A DNA stretch of 56,119 nucleotides from Helicobacter bilis ATCC 51630 (GTDB lineage: Bacteria > Campylobacterota > Campylobacteria > Campylobacterales > Helicobacteraceae), in NCBI RefSeq assembly GCF_000686565.1, contig NZ_JMKW01000011.1, forward strand, positions 1-56,119. Direction: 5' to 3'. How positions within the stretch are numbered: the first letter of the stretch is position 1; the number at the start of each line of letters is the position of its first letter. This document shows positions 45,318-54,475 of the stretch, in pieces. Position numbers and translations under genes: made by a program. The notes beneath the pieces are model-generated. The model was not told the origin of the DNA and ran no database searches. It saw only the letters and a list, made by a program, of their open reading frames with translations.

Positions 45318-46061
45318 ATGAAAGTTTTAGAAATTTATAACATACTCGATTCAATAAGTCCTTTTATCATGCAAGCAGAATGGGATAATAGTGGATTAAA
45401 TATCGGCAATATGCAAATAGAGTGCAAACAAGTCTATATCGCATTAGAACTTGATATGCAAGTGGTTAATGCGATAGAAAATGGAAGTTTGCTTATCGTG
45501 CATCACCCCTTAATCTTTAAAGCATTAAAGACCATACAAACCGATACATATCCTGCAAATCTTATTGAAATATGTCTGCAAAAAAGAATTAGCGTTATAG
45601 CCATGCATACAAACTTTGATAAAACGCATTTAAACAAAGCCTTTGCTACAAAATTATGCTTAGAATCTCTAAACTTTACCCCAAATGGTGAGAAAGATTT
45701 TAGCCTTATTTATAGCACAAGCACACCATTAAGCACCTATTCTCTTGCTACGCATATAAAAAATATATTGGGATTAGATACACTTCGCTATACGCAAAAA
45801 GATAATATGATACATAACCTCTACATTACATGTGGGAGTAATGCCACTGCCTATAAAATCGCAAATAAGCGAGATTGCATTATCACAGGCGATATTAAAT
45901 ATCATGATGCTATGATTGCTGCGAGTGAGGGCATTAGCTTTATTGATGTTCCACACTTTGAAAGTGAGTGTATTTTCAGTGATTTACTAGCAAAAGCTTT
46001 ACAAAAACACCATATTCAAGCTATAATTACAAATTCACACAATCCATTTTGCTATATTTAG
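45318..46061 (+). CDS. Nif3-like dinuclear metal centre protein
   Basis: 247 residues of the YbgI/Nif3 family. Metal-ligand segments are LLIVHHPLIFKALKTI, VIAMHTNFDKTHLNKAF, IITGDIKYHDAMIAA and VPHFESECIF. Family members form toroidal hexamers with two metals per subunit; some are annotated as GTP cyclohydrolase I type 2 without firm proof. It precedes flgZ by nine bases, the same pairing as HP0959-HP0958 in H. pylori as I recall it. Confidence 0.88.
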   Translation: MKVLEIYNILDSISPFIMQAEWDNSGLNIGNMQIECKQVYIALELDMQVVNAIENGSLLIVHHPLIFKALKTIQTDTYPANLIEICLQKRISVIAMHTNFDKTHLNKAFATKLCLESLNFTPNGEKDFSLIYSTSTPLSTYSLATHIKNILGLDTLRYTQKDNMIHNLYITCGSNATAYKIANKRDCIITGDIKYHDAMIAASEGISFIDVPHFESECIFSDLLAKALQKHHIQAIITNSHNPFCYI

Positions 46062-46070
46062 GAGCATTGC

Positions 46071-46793
46071 ATGAATAAAAATCTTGAAAAACTCATTGAA
46101 GTAAATCGCCTTGATTTAGAGGTGTCAAAATATGATCCTCTTATCGAGCAAAAAAAAGCCCCAATGAACGAAAAAATATCTGAAAAAACAAAAGCTTTAA
46201 AAGAAAAGCAAGAGCTAGAAGCACTCATTGCAAGGAATGAAGAATCTCTTGCAAAAAATAATGATGAATTTGCTGTGATTACTGCAGATATTGAACGCAT
46301 TCGCAATAAAATCCAAGAAAGCAAAAGCGAAAAAGAGATGAAAAATCTTGATATGGAAGAGGGTATATTGCGAGAAAAAAGCATAAGCTTTAACAATGAG
46401 ATTGAAGCCCTTGAGAAAGGCATACAAGCGGCAAAAGATAAGATTGCTACACTTGATTCCAATGTTATAAAGCTTGATGAAGAGATTAGTAGCATGGAAT
46501 CTGGCTGCAATGAAGCAGTCCAAGAGATTAAAAAGCAACAAGATGAGGTGAGTGCCAAACGGACAAAAGCTGCATTAGATATGGAAACAACGGTGTTAAG
46601 ATTGTATGAAAAGATTCGAAAATGGGCGGGAAATACAAGCGTTATCTCCATGTATAAAGAGGCTTGTGGTGGTTGCTTTATCAAGCTAAATGATAAAAAT
46701 ATTGCAGATGTTAGAAGGGGCGATGAGATCGTGCATTGCCCACATTGTGGTCGCATTCTTTATGATTCTGCTCTAGTTGAAAGTAAGAGTTAA
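46071..46793 (+). CDS. flgZ: FlgZ-like zinc-ribbon coiled-coil protein (HP0958 type)
   Basis: 240 residues. Long coiled coil (residues about 1-185: LIEVNRLDLEVSKYDPLIEQ, LEALIARNEESLAKNNDEF, SKSEKEMKNLDMEEGIL) and a C-terminal zinc ribbon with CGGC and CPHCGR. H. pylori HP0958 has this architecture and has been reported to stabilise RpoN and to influence flagellin mRNA. Its flanks (nif3 before, waaA after) match the H. pylori order, which supports orthology. AGGAG lies before the ATG. Confidence 0.88.
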   Translation: MNKNLEKLIEVNRLDLEVSKYDPLIEQKKAPMNEKISEKTKALKEKQELEALIARNEESLAKNNDEFAVITADIERIRNKIQESKSEKEMKNLDMEEGILREKSISFNNEIEALEKGIQAAKDKIATLDSNVIKLDEEISSMESGCNEAVQEIKKQQDEVSAKRTKAALDMETTVLRLYEKIRKWAGNTSVISMYKEACGGCFIKLNDKNIADVRRGDEIVHCPHCGRILYDSALVESKS

Positions 46794-46817
46794 AGACCCA
46801 ACCAAAGACAAGGCATA

Positions 46818-48371
46818 ATGACTTTTATTTACTACACTCTTTTATGTTTCTTGCATGTTCTTGCATTGCCCTTGCTTTGTGTTTTATCATTAAGAGAAAA
46901 ATATAAAAAAAGCATTCCACTTCGTTTTTTAATCCCCAAAAATCACTCAAAAGAAAGCTATGATATATGGCTACATGCTTGTTCTGTGGGCGAGGTGCAG
47001 TCCCTGCAAACCCTTATAGAATCTATCCCCAAAACACAAAGCATATTTCTTAGTGTTATCACACAGACTGGATACAAACAGGCACAAGACCTTTATGCAA
47101 AATATGAGAATCTTAGCATTGATTATTTGCCTTTTGAGACCTTTATCCCATTATTTGCACCGACATGTAAAAAGCTTTTTGTGTTTGAAGCCGAACTTTG
47201 GCTTATGCTATTTGTATATGCAAAGCATAAGGGGGCGACTACAAAATTAGTTAATGCTAGAATCTCAACGCGTAGCACAAAACGCTATCAAAAGCTTAGA
47301 ATCTTTTATAAACATTTTTTTTCATTTGTTGATTCTGTATTATCTCAAAGTGATGAAGACACAGAAAGGCTAAAGAGTTTGGGGGCAAAAAATGTAAAAA
47401 CAATCGGGAATCTCAAACTATTAAACCCTATAAAACCAAAGATAGCGTATAAAAAACCAGAATCTTTAATCATTGTTGCGGCAAGCACACATACAAACGA
47501 GGAAGAATTTGTGCTAAATGCGTGGAGTAAGGCAAAGGCATTATGGGAAAGTGATAGTGAAGTTTTAGAAAATATGGAATCTAAACTTTGTCATATTAAG
47601 CAAAGCGAAATGTCTAAAAATACAGAATCTAAAAAAGATTTTTCACCTTTTTTGGAGACTCAAAATGAAAAGAATATAGATTCTAGCAATTGTTGTATTG
47701 AGCGTAGCGAAATATCTAGCATGGAATCTCAACAAGATTTTTCGTGCTTACGCACTCAAAATGACAAGAATCTAGATTCTATAAAGTTTGCACCCTTGCA
47801 CCCTGCACCCACCCAAATGGTAGAGAGTCTAGATTCTATAAACAATCACAATAAAGAATATGAATGCAAAACCCATCTTCACAACACCACTAAAGACTAT
47901 ACAACAATAAAAAAAGATTCTAAAAAAAATCTATTAGTCATTGTGCCGCGACACCCAGAGCGGTTTCAGTCTGTATTTCAGCTTTGCAAACAATATGGAA
48001 AGACCATGTGTCTTGGTGAATTGCAAAATGATTCTACACTAGACTTAGATCTGATTCATGCGGATATTTTGCTTGTTGATACGATGGGCTGCCTTATTAA
48101 TTTCTATGCGATTAGCGATATTGTGATACTTGGTGGGGCATTTGCAAAAGTTGGGGGGCATAATCCGCTTGAACCAGCCACTTTCGCTAATGTGCTAATA
48201 AGTGGCACAGAGATTTTTAATCAAAAAGCATTGTTTGCATATATTCAAAACTATTATTTGATAGATAACTCTCATTCATTGCAAATGTTACTTCATCATT
48301 ACAAACAGCTTATGACTTCTTCGGTTAATAAAGATTTGTGTCATAATATGATTGAGAGTATTTTAGAATAA
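46818..48371 (+). CDS. waaA: KDO transferase WaaA with a repeat-derived insertion
   Basis: Attaches KDO to lipid A at the inner membrane. 517 residues against about 390-425 usual. N-terminal membrane anchor (YYTLLCFLHVLALPLLCVL), HACSVGEVQSLQTLI with the acceptor-side Glu, then SVITQTGYKQAQ, FEAELWLML, QSDEDTERLKSLG and VAASTHTNEEEFVL. Residues about 250-368 are an insertion of low similarity to WaaA that contains two direct copies of a roughly 97-base repeat (47588-47684 and 47689-47780). Then VIVPRHPERF, LVDTMGCLINFYAISDIVILGGAFAKVGGHN and PLEPA resume normally. The insertion falls between the two Rossmann domains, where added length could be tolerated. Frame intact throughout, so the protein is probably functional. 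Confidence 0.9.
   Translation: MTFIYYTLLCFLHVLALPLLCVLSLREKYKKSIPLRFLIPKNHSKESYDIWLHACSVGEVQSLQTLIESIPKTQSIFLSVITQTGYKQAQDLYAKYENLSIDYLPFETFIPLFAPTCKKLFVFEAELWLMLFVYAKHKGATTKLVNARISTRSTKRYQKLRIFYKHFFSFVDSVLSQSDEDTERLKSLGAKNVKTIGNLKLLNPIKPKIAYKKPESLIIVAASTHTNEEEFVLNAWSKAKALWESDSEVLENMESKLCHIKQSEMSKNTESKKDFSPFLETQNEKNIDSSNCCIERSEISSMESQQDFSCLRTQNDKNLDSIKFAPLHPAPTQMVESLDSINNHNKEYECKTHLHNTTKDYTTIKKDSKKNLLVIVPRHPERFQSVFQLCKQYGKTMCLGELQNDSTLDLDLIHADILLVDTMGCLINFYAISDIVILGGAFAKVGGHNPLEPATFANVLISGTEIFNQKALFAYIQNYYLIDNSHSLQMLLHHYKQLMTSSVNKDLCHNMIESILE
47588..47780 (+). repeat. Two in-frame direct copies of a dispersed repeat inside waaA
   Basis: Copy 1 is at 47588-47684 and copy 2 at 47689-47780. Each has a GTCATATTAAGC / GTTGTATTGAGC start, GCGAAATGTCT / GCGAAATATCT, GATTTTTC, ACTCAAAATG and a final AGATTCT. 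Encoded peptides are CHIKQSEMSKN..DFSPF..TQNEKNIDS and CCIERSEISSM..DFSCL..TQNDKNLDS. The same DNA family is intergenic at 6936 and 54216. Confidence 0.8.
47775..47822 (+). repeat. Second repeat word in waaA, shared with 54344-54380
   Basis: AGATTCTATAAAGTTTGCA then CCCTTGCACCC. A nearly identical word occurs in the intergenic region at about 54344-54373, so this part of the waaA insertion also comes from a dispersed repeat. Confidence 0.7.
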
Positions 48372-48563
48372 ATTAGACTTAATAAAACATTCAATAAGAG
48401 TTGATATACAAATAAGCATTGCAAGAAAATATTATAATATTTTGTTATATAGCTAAGTTTATAGATATTATTAACACTTATTATGTATAATTTTGCTTTT
48501 CTTAAGCAGTGAGTTATGACTACAATATGACTTAAGAAGTAATTTAAAATTAGGAGTTTAGGT
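48372..48563. promoter_or_regulatory. acpP promoter region
   Basis: TGTATAAT places an extended -10 (TATAAT 48486-48491) 73 bases before the acpP ATG. TAGGAG lies at the ribosome site. Nothing else is recognised in the 190-base gap. Confidence 0.55.
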
Positions 48564-48803
48564 ATGGATTCTATCGAAGTTTATAATCAAGTGAAAGATT
48601 TAGTAGCAAGTGAGCTTAAAGTTGCAGCAGATGAGATTAAGCCGGAGTCTGATTTTACAAAAGATTTGAATGCAGATAGCCTTGATGTTGTTGAGTTTAT
48701 CATGGCATTGGAAGAAAAGTTTAATATTAAGATTCCAGATGAAGAAGCAGAAAAAATTAAAACCGTGCAAAATGTTGTAGATTATATTCTTGCGAATAAG
48801 TAA
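48564..48803 (+). CDS. acpP: Acyl carrier protein
   Basis: 79 acidic residues. The phosphopantetheine site is the Ser in [19 protein letters not shown]; the ends [18 protein letters not shown] and [12 protein letters not shown] are standard. Carries growing acyl chains for fatty-acid and lipid A synthesis. First gene of the acpP-fabF-accA run; fabF follows after 46 bases. Confidence 0.97.
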   Translation: MDSIEVYNQVKDLVASELKVAADEIKPESDFTKDLNADSLDVVEFIMALEEKFNIKIPDEEAEKIKTVQNVVDYILANK

Positions 48804-48849
48804 GTCGAGTTACTTAAACTTTATACTTATTTGTGCTTAAGGAGCCATA

Positions 48850-50103
48850 TTGCGAAGAGTTGTAGTAACGGGCATTGGCATGGTGAATGCTTTAGGGCTA
48901 AATAAAGATGTTGCATTTGACAATATTGTAAAGGGAAATTGTGGCATTAGAAGAATAGAATCTTTTGATATTACAGATTTTCCCGTGCAGATTGCAGGCG
49001 AAGTCGTTGGCTTTGATCCAGAATCTGTCCTTGATGCTAGAGAAGTGAAAAAGGCACATAGATTTATCCAGCTTGGTTTGTTATCTGCTAGGGAAGCCTT
49101 GCAAGATAGCATAACACGAGGTAAGCAGTCGTTTGCGAATGCAAACTTAGAAGTTTTACCAGATGTTGCCGATCGCTTTGGTATTAGCTCTGCTTCAGGC
49201 ATAGGTGGCTTGGAAAACATTCAAAATAATGCTGTTGCATGGCATACAAAGGGTGTAAGACGCATTAGCCCCTTTTTCATTCCATCTGCACTTGTGAATA
49301 TGCTTGGCGGCTTTGTATCTATCGCTCATAGGATTAAAGGACCAAATCTCTCAAGTGTTACCGCATGTGCGGCAGGCACACATGGCATTATTGAAGCGGC
49401 TAAGACTATCATGCTTGGCTGTGCTGATAGAATGCTTGTTGTAGGTGCAGAATCTTCTATTTGTGAAATAGGCATTGGTGGATTTGCAGCCATGAAAGCT
49501 TTGAGTGTATGCAATGATACACCTAGCAAAGCATCAAGACCATTTGACAAAAAACGCGATGGTTTTGTTATGGGTGAAGGTGCAGGCGCATTAATGCTTG
49601 AAGATTATGGGAGTGCAAAATCGCGTGGTGCATATATTTATGGTGAGTTATGTGGCTTTGGTGAAAGTGGTGATGCAAATCATATTACAACCCCTGCTCC
49701 AGAAGGCGAGGGTGCGTATCGTGCTATGAAACAAGCCTTGCAAATGGCAAGTATTAAGCCCGACTATGTGAATGCACATGGCACAAGCACATATTATAAT
49801 GATGTGCATGAAACTCAAGCATTAAAGCGTGTATTTGACAATGATATCCCACCTGTCAGCTCTACAAAAGGACAAATAGGGCATTGTTTAGGTGCGGCTG
49901 GCGCTATTGAAGCGGTTATATCGCTTATGGCTATGGAAAAAGGCGTAATACCACCAACTATTAATCAAGAAGAAAAAGATGATCTCTGCGATCTTGACTA
50001 TGTCCCAAATGTCGCTCGTTCCGCTACACTTCAAAGTGTTATGAGTAATTCATTTGGTTTTGGTGGCACAAATGGTGTTGTGATTTTCAAAAAGTGTCAA
50101 TAA
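48850..50103 (+). CDS. fabF: 3-oxoacyl-[acyl carrier protein] synthase II
   Basis: 417 residues. Starts at TTG behind AAGGAG ([17 protein letters not shown]). The catalytic Cys is in [13 protein letters not shown], the two His in [12 protein letters not shown] and [15 protein letters not shown], and the Lys in the segment before them. Elongates fatty acids, including the step to cis-vaccenate. Its stop TAA overlaps the accA start as TAATG, so translation is coupled. Confidence 0.97.
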   Translation: MRRVVVTGIGMVNALGLNKDVAFDNIVKGNCGIRRIESFDITDFPVQIAGEVVGFDPESVLDAREVKKAHRFIQLGLLSAREALQDSITRGKQSFANANLEVLPDVADRFGISSASGIGGLENIQNNAVAWHTKGVRRISPFFIPSALVNMLGGFVSIAHRIKGPNLSSVTACAAGTHGIIEAAKTIMLGCADRMLVVGAESSICEIGIGGFAAMKALSVCNDTPSKASRPFDKKRDGFVMGEGAGALMLEDYGSAKSRGAYIYGELCGFGESGDANHITTPAPEGEGAYRAMKQALQMASIKPDYVNAHGTSTYYNDVHETQALKRVFDNDIPPVSSTKGQIGHCLGAAGAIEAVISLMAMEKGVIPPTINQEEKDDLCDLDYVPNVARSATLQSVMSNSFGFGGTNGVVIFKKCQ

Positions 50104-51032
50104 TGGCTACATATTTAGATTTCGAGCAGCGTTTAAAGCTATTACAAGAAGATATAGAATCAGCGACATTGCGAAATGATAATGCCGCAGTGTCAATTCT
50201 ACAAAAAGACTTGCAAGATGAAATGAAAAAAATCTATGCAAATTTGAATGACTATCAAAAATTACAATTAGCAAGACATCCAGACAGACCCTACGCCCTT
50301 GATTATATTGAATTGATTATGCAAGATTCTTATGAGATTTTTGGCGATCGCCATTTTCGAGATGATAAGGCAATAGTATGCTTTTTGGGAAAGATTGAGA
50401 ACGAACGCGTTATTGTTATCGGCGAAGAAAAGGGGCGTGGCACAAAAAATAAGATTACAAGAAACTTTGGTATGCCCCACCCAGAAGGCTATCGCAAGGC
50501 GTTGAGAATAGCAAAAATGGCAGAAAAATTTAATATCCCTGTGCTTATGCTTGTCGATACTGCAGGGGCTTACCCCGGGCTTGGAGCTGAAGAGAGAGGA
50601 CAGAGCGAAGCTATCGCAAAGAATCTGCAGGATTTTGCCATGCTACAAGTGCCGACTATATCCATTGTTATTGGTGAAGGTGGAAGCGGTGGTGCTTTAG
50701 CTATCGGCGTAGCAGATAGGTTAGCCATGATGGAGTATTCTATCTTTAGCGTTATATCCCCAGAGGGTTGTGCTGCGATTTTGTGGAATGACCCAACAAA
50801 GATTGAAGCCGCAACAAAAGCTATGAAAATAACTCCACAAGAATTAAAAAGAGCTAACTTAATCGATGATATCATACAAGAACCTTTGAGTGGCGCTCAC
50901 AGAGATAAAGTAGCAGCTGCAGAAAAAATCAAGGCTTATTTTCTTGAATCTTTAGAACAAATAAGAAACACTCCAAACTATCTTGCAAAACGCTATGACA
51001 AGCTTATGCGTTATGGCTCTTTTCAACAATAG
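50103..51032 (+). CDS. accA: Acetyl-CoA carboxylase carboxyltransferase subunit alpha
   Basis: 309 residues from ATG 50103, overlapping the fabF stop by one base. An N-terminal helix pair ([17 protein letters not shown]) is followed by [58 protein letters not shown] and [20 protein letters not shown] with the CoA-binding oxyanion loop, then [21 protein letters not shown]. Makes malonyl-CoA with AccD, AccB and AccC encoded elsewhere. Normal length. Confidence 0.96.
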   Translation: MATYLDFEQRLKLLQEDIESATLRNDNAAVSILQKDLQDEMKKIYANLNDYQKLQLARHPDRPYALDYIELIMQDSYEIFGDRHFRDDKAIVCFLGKIENERVIVIGEEKGRGTKNKITRNFGMPHPEGYRKALRIAKMAEKFNIPVLMLVDTAGAYPGLGAEERGQSEAIAKNLQDFAMLQVPTISIVIGEGGSGGALAIGVADRLAMMEYSIFSVISPEGCAAILWNDPTKIEAATKAMKITPQELKRANLIDDIIQEPLSGAHRDKVAAAEKIKAYFLESLEQIRNTPNYLAKRYDKLMRYGSFQQ

Positions 51033-51678
51033 CTTAAATAGCAAACATCACAAACTCATTTAGACTTATTGAGTCGCCCCCTATTTACTCACATTTTTAT
51101 TTTTTTTAATAACACACAGAAACTAATTAGCCATATTTCAATAGATTAAAAAAGTAACATTCTTTATATTTTTTGTAATTTTTTATATATTACATATTGT
51201 ATTTTCATTTTTTTGTGTTAATATGCCTATTAATTTAGAACTTAATTTCTAAAGTAAGATTCTATATTTTAAAGTTTAGAATATTTTTTAAAAATAATTC
51301 TATATTACTTTAATGTGAAATAAATAAAGTCTCACAAGGTTAGAATCTTTAAAGCAAAAACAAGGTTTTTTAGGTAAAAGCTAGTAGAAATGTAGATTCT
51401 AAATCGACAAAGATTCTACAAGCACCAAAGAAGCGAAAAATAGTTTTGTAGAAGTATCTTTGACTAAAGAAACTACAACAACAAACATTTGCGGCAGTAT
51501 TTTTGAGTGATTTTTCTAAAGAAACTTCGTTTTGTAGTTTTCAAGGTGGAGACGAAGGGAGTTTGCTAAAGGCAAATGACCGAGCCGACACCGCAGATGC
51601 AGTTGCGGAGCAACAAATCCACACTTGCAAATCTGCAAAAAGCACCTAAAAGACAAACACAAAATAAGGAGAACAACA
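51033..51678. other. Long ORF-free leader region before metY, with a palindromic core
   Basis: 646 bases. The first half is very AT-rich (poly-T and poly-A words around 51100-51320). The second half, from about 51360, has more GC and contains the hairpin core at 51557-51581 that resembles the elements in the carbamoyltransferase gene. No SAM or T-box riboswitch could be recognised by eye. No protein-like frame. Confidence 0.55.
51557..51581 (+). repeat. Palindromic element core E upstream of metY
   Basis: GGGAGTTTGC / TAAAG / GCAAATGACC. Same layout as GGAGTTACC / loop / GGTAATGAC in elements A-C, but with ACC-GGT replaced by TGC-GCA in the stem, so pairing is kept by compensating changes. 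Confidence 0.6.
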
Positions 51679-52968
51679 ATGGCAAATTTAAAACACACCA
51701 ACTACACCCAAGACACACTCGCTCTGCACGCAGGATACACCTATGATACCCAACGCACAATGAGTGTGCCAATCTATCAAAATACCGCTTATAGCTTTGA
51801 GAGCTTAGAGCAAGCCGCAGCACGATTTGGACTAAAAGAACTAGGCAATATCTACACGCGTTTGACAAATCCCACGACTGATGTGCTAGGTGCGAGACTT
51901 GCAGCGGTTGAGGGCGGTGTCTTTGGTGTGCCTACTTCAAGTGGGAGTGCGGCGATTTTCTATGCGATAGCAAATTGTGCGGAAAGTGGTGATAATATCG
52001 TCTTTGCGAATAAAATCTATGGTGGCACGCAGACACTTTTCACACATACGCTGAAACGCTTTGGCATTGAAGCTAGGACATTTGACATTGATAATATCGC
52101 GTCTTTAGAATCTGTGATAGATTCTAAAACAAAGGCGATTTTTTTTGAAAGCATTTCAAATCCCATTATTTCAATCGCCGACACGACTGCTATTACCGCT
52201 ATTGCTAAGAAACACGGCATTATAAGCATTTGTGATAACACCCTGCCTACTGCCTTTTTACACAAGCCCTTTGATTTTGGCGTGGATATTTCCGTGCATA
52301 GCCTTAGCAAGTATGTCAATGGGCAGGGCAGTGCGTTAGGTGGGGCGGTGATTGAGCGAGTAGGGCTAAATGAGCTACTTAGAGATAACCCGCGTTATCC
52401 TGCTTTTAATACTCCAGATTCTAGCTATCACGGGCTAGTCTATGCTTCACTGCCCCTGCCTTGCTTTAGCATTCGCCTTATCACTGAATGGCTTAGAAAT
52501 ATCGGTGCGACACTCTCCCCGCAATCAGCGTGGATTCTATTGCAAGGGTTAGAGACGCTAGAGCTTCGCATTAAAAAGCATAGTCAAAATGCGCTAGATG
52601 TAGCAAGATTCTTAGAATCTCATAGTTTGGTTAAAAGTGTAGCCTATCCGGGATTAGAATCTAGCCCATATCACGCCCTTTTGCAAAAATATTACGCAGA
52701 TTCTCAAAGCTCCGGACTCATTAGCTTTGAAGCACAAAGCTATGAAGCGGCACAAAAGATTTGCAATAACACAGAGATTTTTGCGATGGTGGTAAATATC
52801 GGGGATTCAAAGTCTTTAATCATTCACCCCGCTTCCACTACGCATTCACAACTTAGTGAAAAAGAGCTACAAAGCGGGGGTATCACACCCTGCACGATTA
52901 GACTAAGCATAGGGCTAGAATCTAGCAAAGACTTGATTGCCGATTTAAAACAGGCAATAGAAAAGTAG
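51679..52968 (+). CDS. metY: O-acetylhomoserine sulfhydrylase (PLP-dependent, Cys/Met metabolism family)
   Basis: 429 residues from ATG 51679 behind AAGGAGAAC. Begins NYTQDTLALHAGYTYD. Shows YSFESLEQAAARFGL, YTRLTNPTTDVLGARLAA, SSGSAAIFYAI, CDNTLPTAFLHKPFDFG and the PLP lysine in SVHSLSKYVNGQGSALGG. Ends with HPASTTHSQL and IRLSIGLESSKDLIADL. Forms homocysteine from O-acetylhomoserine and sulfide. Together with metA downstream it makes a complete direct-sulfhydrylation pair. Confidence 0.9.
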   Translation: MANLKHTNYTQDTLALHAGYTYDTQRTMSVPIYQNTAYSFESLEQAAARFGLKELGNIYTRLTNPTTDVLGARLAAVEGGVFGVPTSSGSAAIFYAIANCAESGDNIVFANKIYGGTQTLFTHTLKRFGIEARTFDIDNIASLESVIDSKTKAIFFESISNPIISIADTTAITAIAKKHGIISICDNTLPTAFLHKPFDFGVDISVHSLSKYVNGQGSALGGAVIERVGLNELLRDNPRYPAFNTPDSSYHGLVYASLPLPCFSIRLITEWLRNIGATLSPQSAWILLQGLETLELRIKKHSQNALDVARFLESHSLVKSVAYPGLESSPYHALLQKYYADSQSSGLISFEAQSYEAAQKICNNTEIFAMVVNIGDSKSLIIHPASTTHSQLSEKELQSGGITPCTIRLSIGLESSKDLIADLKQAIEK

Positions 52969-52986
52969 AATCTAAAAGGAGTGAAA

Positions 52987-53868
52987 ATGCCCATTGTTAT
53001 CCCAGAAGATATTCCAGCCTATTCCTTGCTTAGTCAAAATGCCTTTATTATGGGGGCAAAAAGGGCTAAAACGCAAGATATTAGGACGCTTGAAGTGCTT
53101 TTAATTAACCTTATGCCTACAAAGATTGAGACGGAAAATCAGATTCTAAGTCTGCTTGCAAACTCGCCTTTGCAGGTGAAAATCACGCTTTTATCCACAG
53201 CAAGTTACATCGGCACAAACACGCCCAAAAGCCATTTAGATAGATTCTATGTGAATTTTAGCGAAGTTAAAGGGCGGCGGTTTGATGGAGCGATTGTTAC
53301 AGGCGCACCCATTGAGCATTTGGAGTTTGAGAATGTGGCGTATTGGAATGAGATACAAGAGATTATGGACTATCTCAAAAGCCATTGCACAAGCACGATG
53401 TATCTGTGCTGGGGGGCTATGGCAGGGCTATATCACTTTCACAAGATTGCAAAGATTATGTTAGATAGCAAAGTGTTTGGTGTGTTTCCACACAGAATCA
53501 TTACGCAGGATTTGCTTTTAAATGGGCTAGATTCTATTGTGAGAATGCCTCATTCAAGGCACGCTGGGATTGATGAAAATGCGGTTAGAAACTCTAGCTT
53601 GAAAATTCTATTAGAGAGTGAGATTTGTGGCATTAGTGCGTTAAAAGATGAGAAAGACTTTTATATCCTAGCCCACCCAGAATATGCTAAGGACACGCTG
53701 CGATTAGAATACGAGCGAGATATAAATAAAGGCTTAGAGATAGCAAAACCGCTTGATTATTTTGGAGAAGATGGGGAGCCGATACTCTCGTGGAAGTCAA
53801 GTGCGAGTGTGCTTTTTGCAAATTGGCTTAACTTTTCTGTGTATCAGGATACACCTTTTGTGTTATAG
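52987..53868 (+). CDS. metA: Homoserine O-acyltransferase MetA
   Basis: 293 residues from ATG 52987, six bases after AAGGAG and 18 bases after metY. MPIVIPEDIPAYSLLSQNAF opens the family. Then LLINLMPTKIETENQILSLL, FDGAIVTGAPIEHLEFENV, the catalytic Cys in MYLCWGAMAGLYHFH, and HPEYAKDTLRLEYERDINKG with the His-Glu residues. Given the metY partner, acetyl-CoA is the more likely acyl donor than succinyl-CoA, but a single residue decides this in the family and I did not resolve it. Confidence 0.92.
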   Translation: MPIVIPEDIPAYSLLSQNAFIMGAKRAKTQDIRTLEVLLINLMPTKIETENQILSLLANSPLQVKITLLSTASYIGTNTPKSHLDRFYVNFSEVKGRRFDGAIVTGAPIEHLEFENVAYWNEIQEIMDYLKSHCTSTMYLCWGAMAGLYHFHKIAKIMLDSKVFGVFPHRIITQDLLLNGLDSIVRMPHSRHAGIDENAVRNSSLKILLESEICGISALKDEKDFYILAHPEYAKDTLRLEYERDINKGLEIAKPLDYFGEDGEPILSWKSSASVLFANWLNFSVYQDTPFVL

Positions 53869-54475
53869 GGTGTATATCAACAAACAGATCAAGTAAAAGT
53901 CGTGCAAAACTGCAAGCATTAATAAACCTACAAAATCCTAAATATCATCATGTCGCTTTAATCAGTCAATGCAACCCACACACCTTTTAACACATTTTTG
54001 CTACAATGAGAGATTATTTTTAGAATCTGAAATCTAGTAATTGTCATACATGAAATATCTTGTTTAGATTCTAGAATCTTATCATTTTTGCAAGTGTGGG
54101 CAAGAGCTTCGCTCGTGTGAGCCATAGGCGAAAGATCTTTTTAGATTCTAAGGTTTTAGATACTTCGGCTAACGCCTCAGTATGACAAGGGTTAGAATCT
54201 AGTTTCTAGTAATTGTCATGTTGAGCGAAGCGAAACATCTAATAACCCAAATTCTAAAAAAAGATTTTTCAAATGACAAGATTCTAGATTCTCTACCAAA
54301 ACTAGGTGGGTGCAGGGTTTAGGGTGCGTTATTTTAGAATCCAGATTCTATAAAGTTTGCATCCTTGCACCCGCCCATTTGGATAAGATTCTAGAATCTT
54401 ATCATTTGTGTTTGTTATGGGCTTATAGAGCGTATGCGAAAATGACAAAATTTAAAATTTTTGTAAAGGATAAAC
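53869..54475. other. Repeat-rich gap between metA and the glycosyltransferase
   Basis: About 600 bases without a gene, dense in AGATTCTA words. GATTCTAGAATCTTATCATT occurs twice (about 54068 and 54385). A dispersed GAGCGAAGCGAAACATCT copy is at 54216-54242. A hairpin-like segment at about 54305-54373 combines GGGTGCAGGG with CTTGCACCC and shares a 30-base word with waaA. Two separated parts (54130-54180 and 54216-54242) look like the two arms of one REP-type element. Confidence 0.65.
54216..54242 (+). repeat. Dispersed repeat copy (GAGCGAAGCGAAACATCT)
   Basis: Reads ATTGTCATGTTGAGCGAAGC then GAAACATCT. Matches 6936-6966 with two or three changes. The preceding CTTCGGCTAACGCCTCAGTA with TGACAAGG could be its partner arm. 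Confidence 0.65.

Noticed and set aside
46058-46756. Long open frame antisense to flgZ (about 232 codons)
   Set aside because: It mirrors the coiled-coil codons of flgZ and is rich in Ser, Leu and Phe as expected for an antisense shadow. It has no ribosome site or recognisable domain.
51033-51678. SAM-type riboswitch upstream of metY-metA
   Set aside because: No recognisable conserved core of a SAM riboswitch was found. The only clear structure is the palindromic element core.
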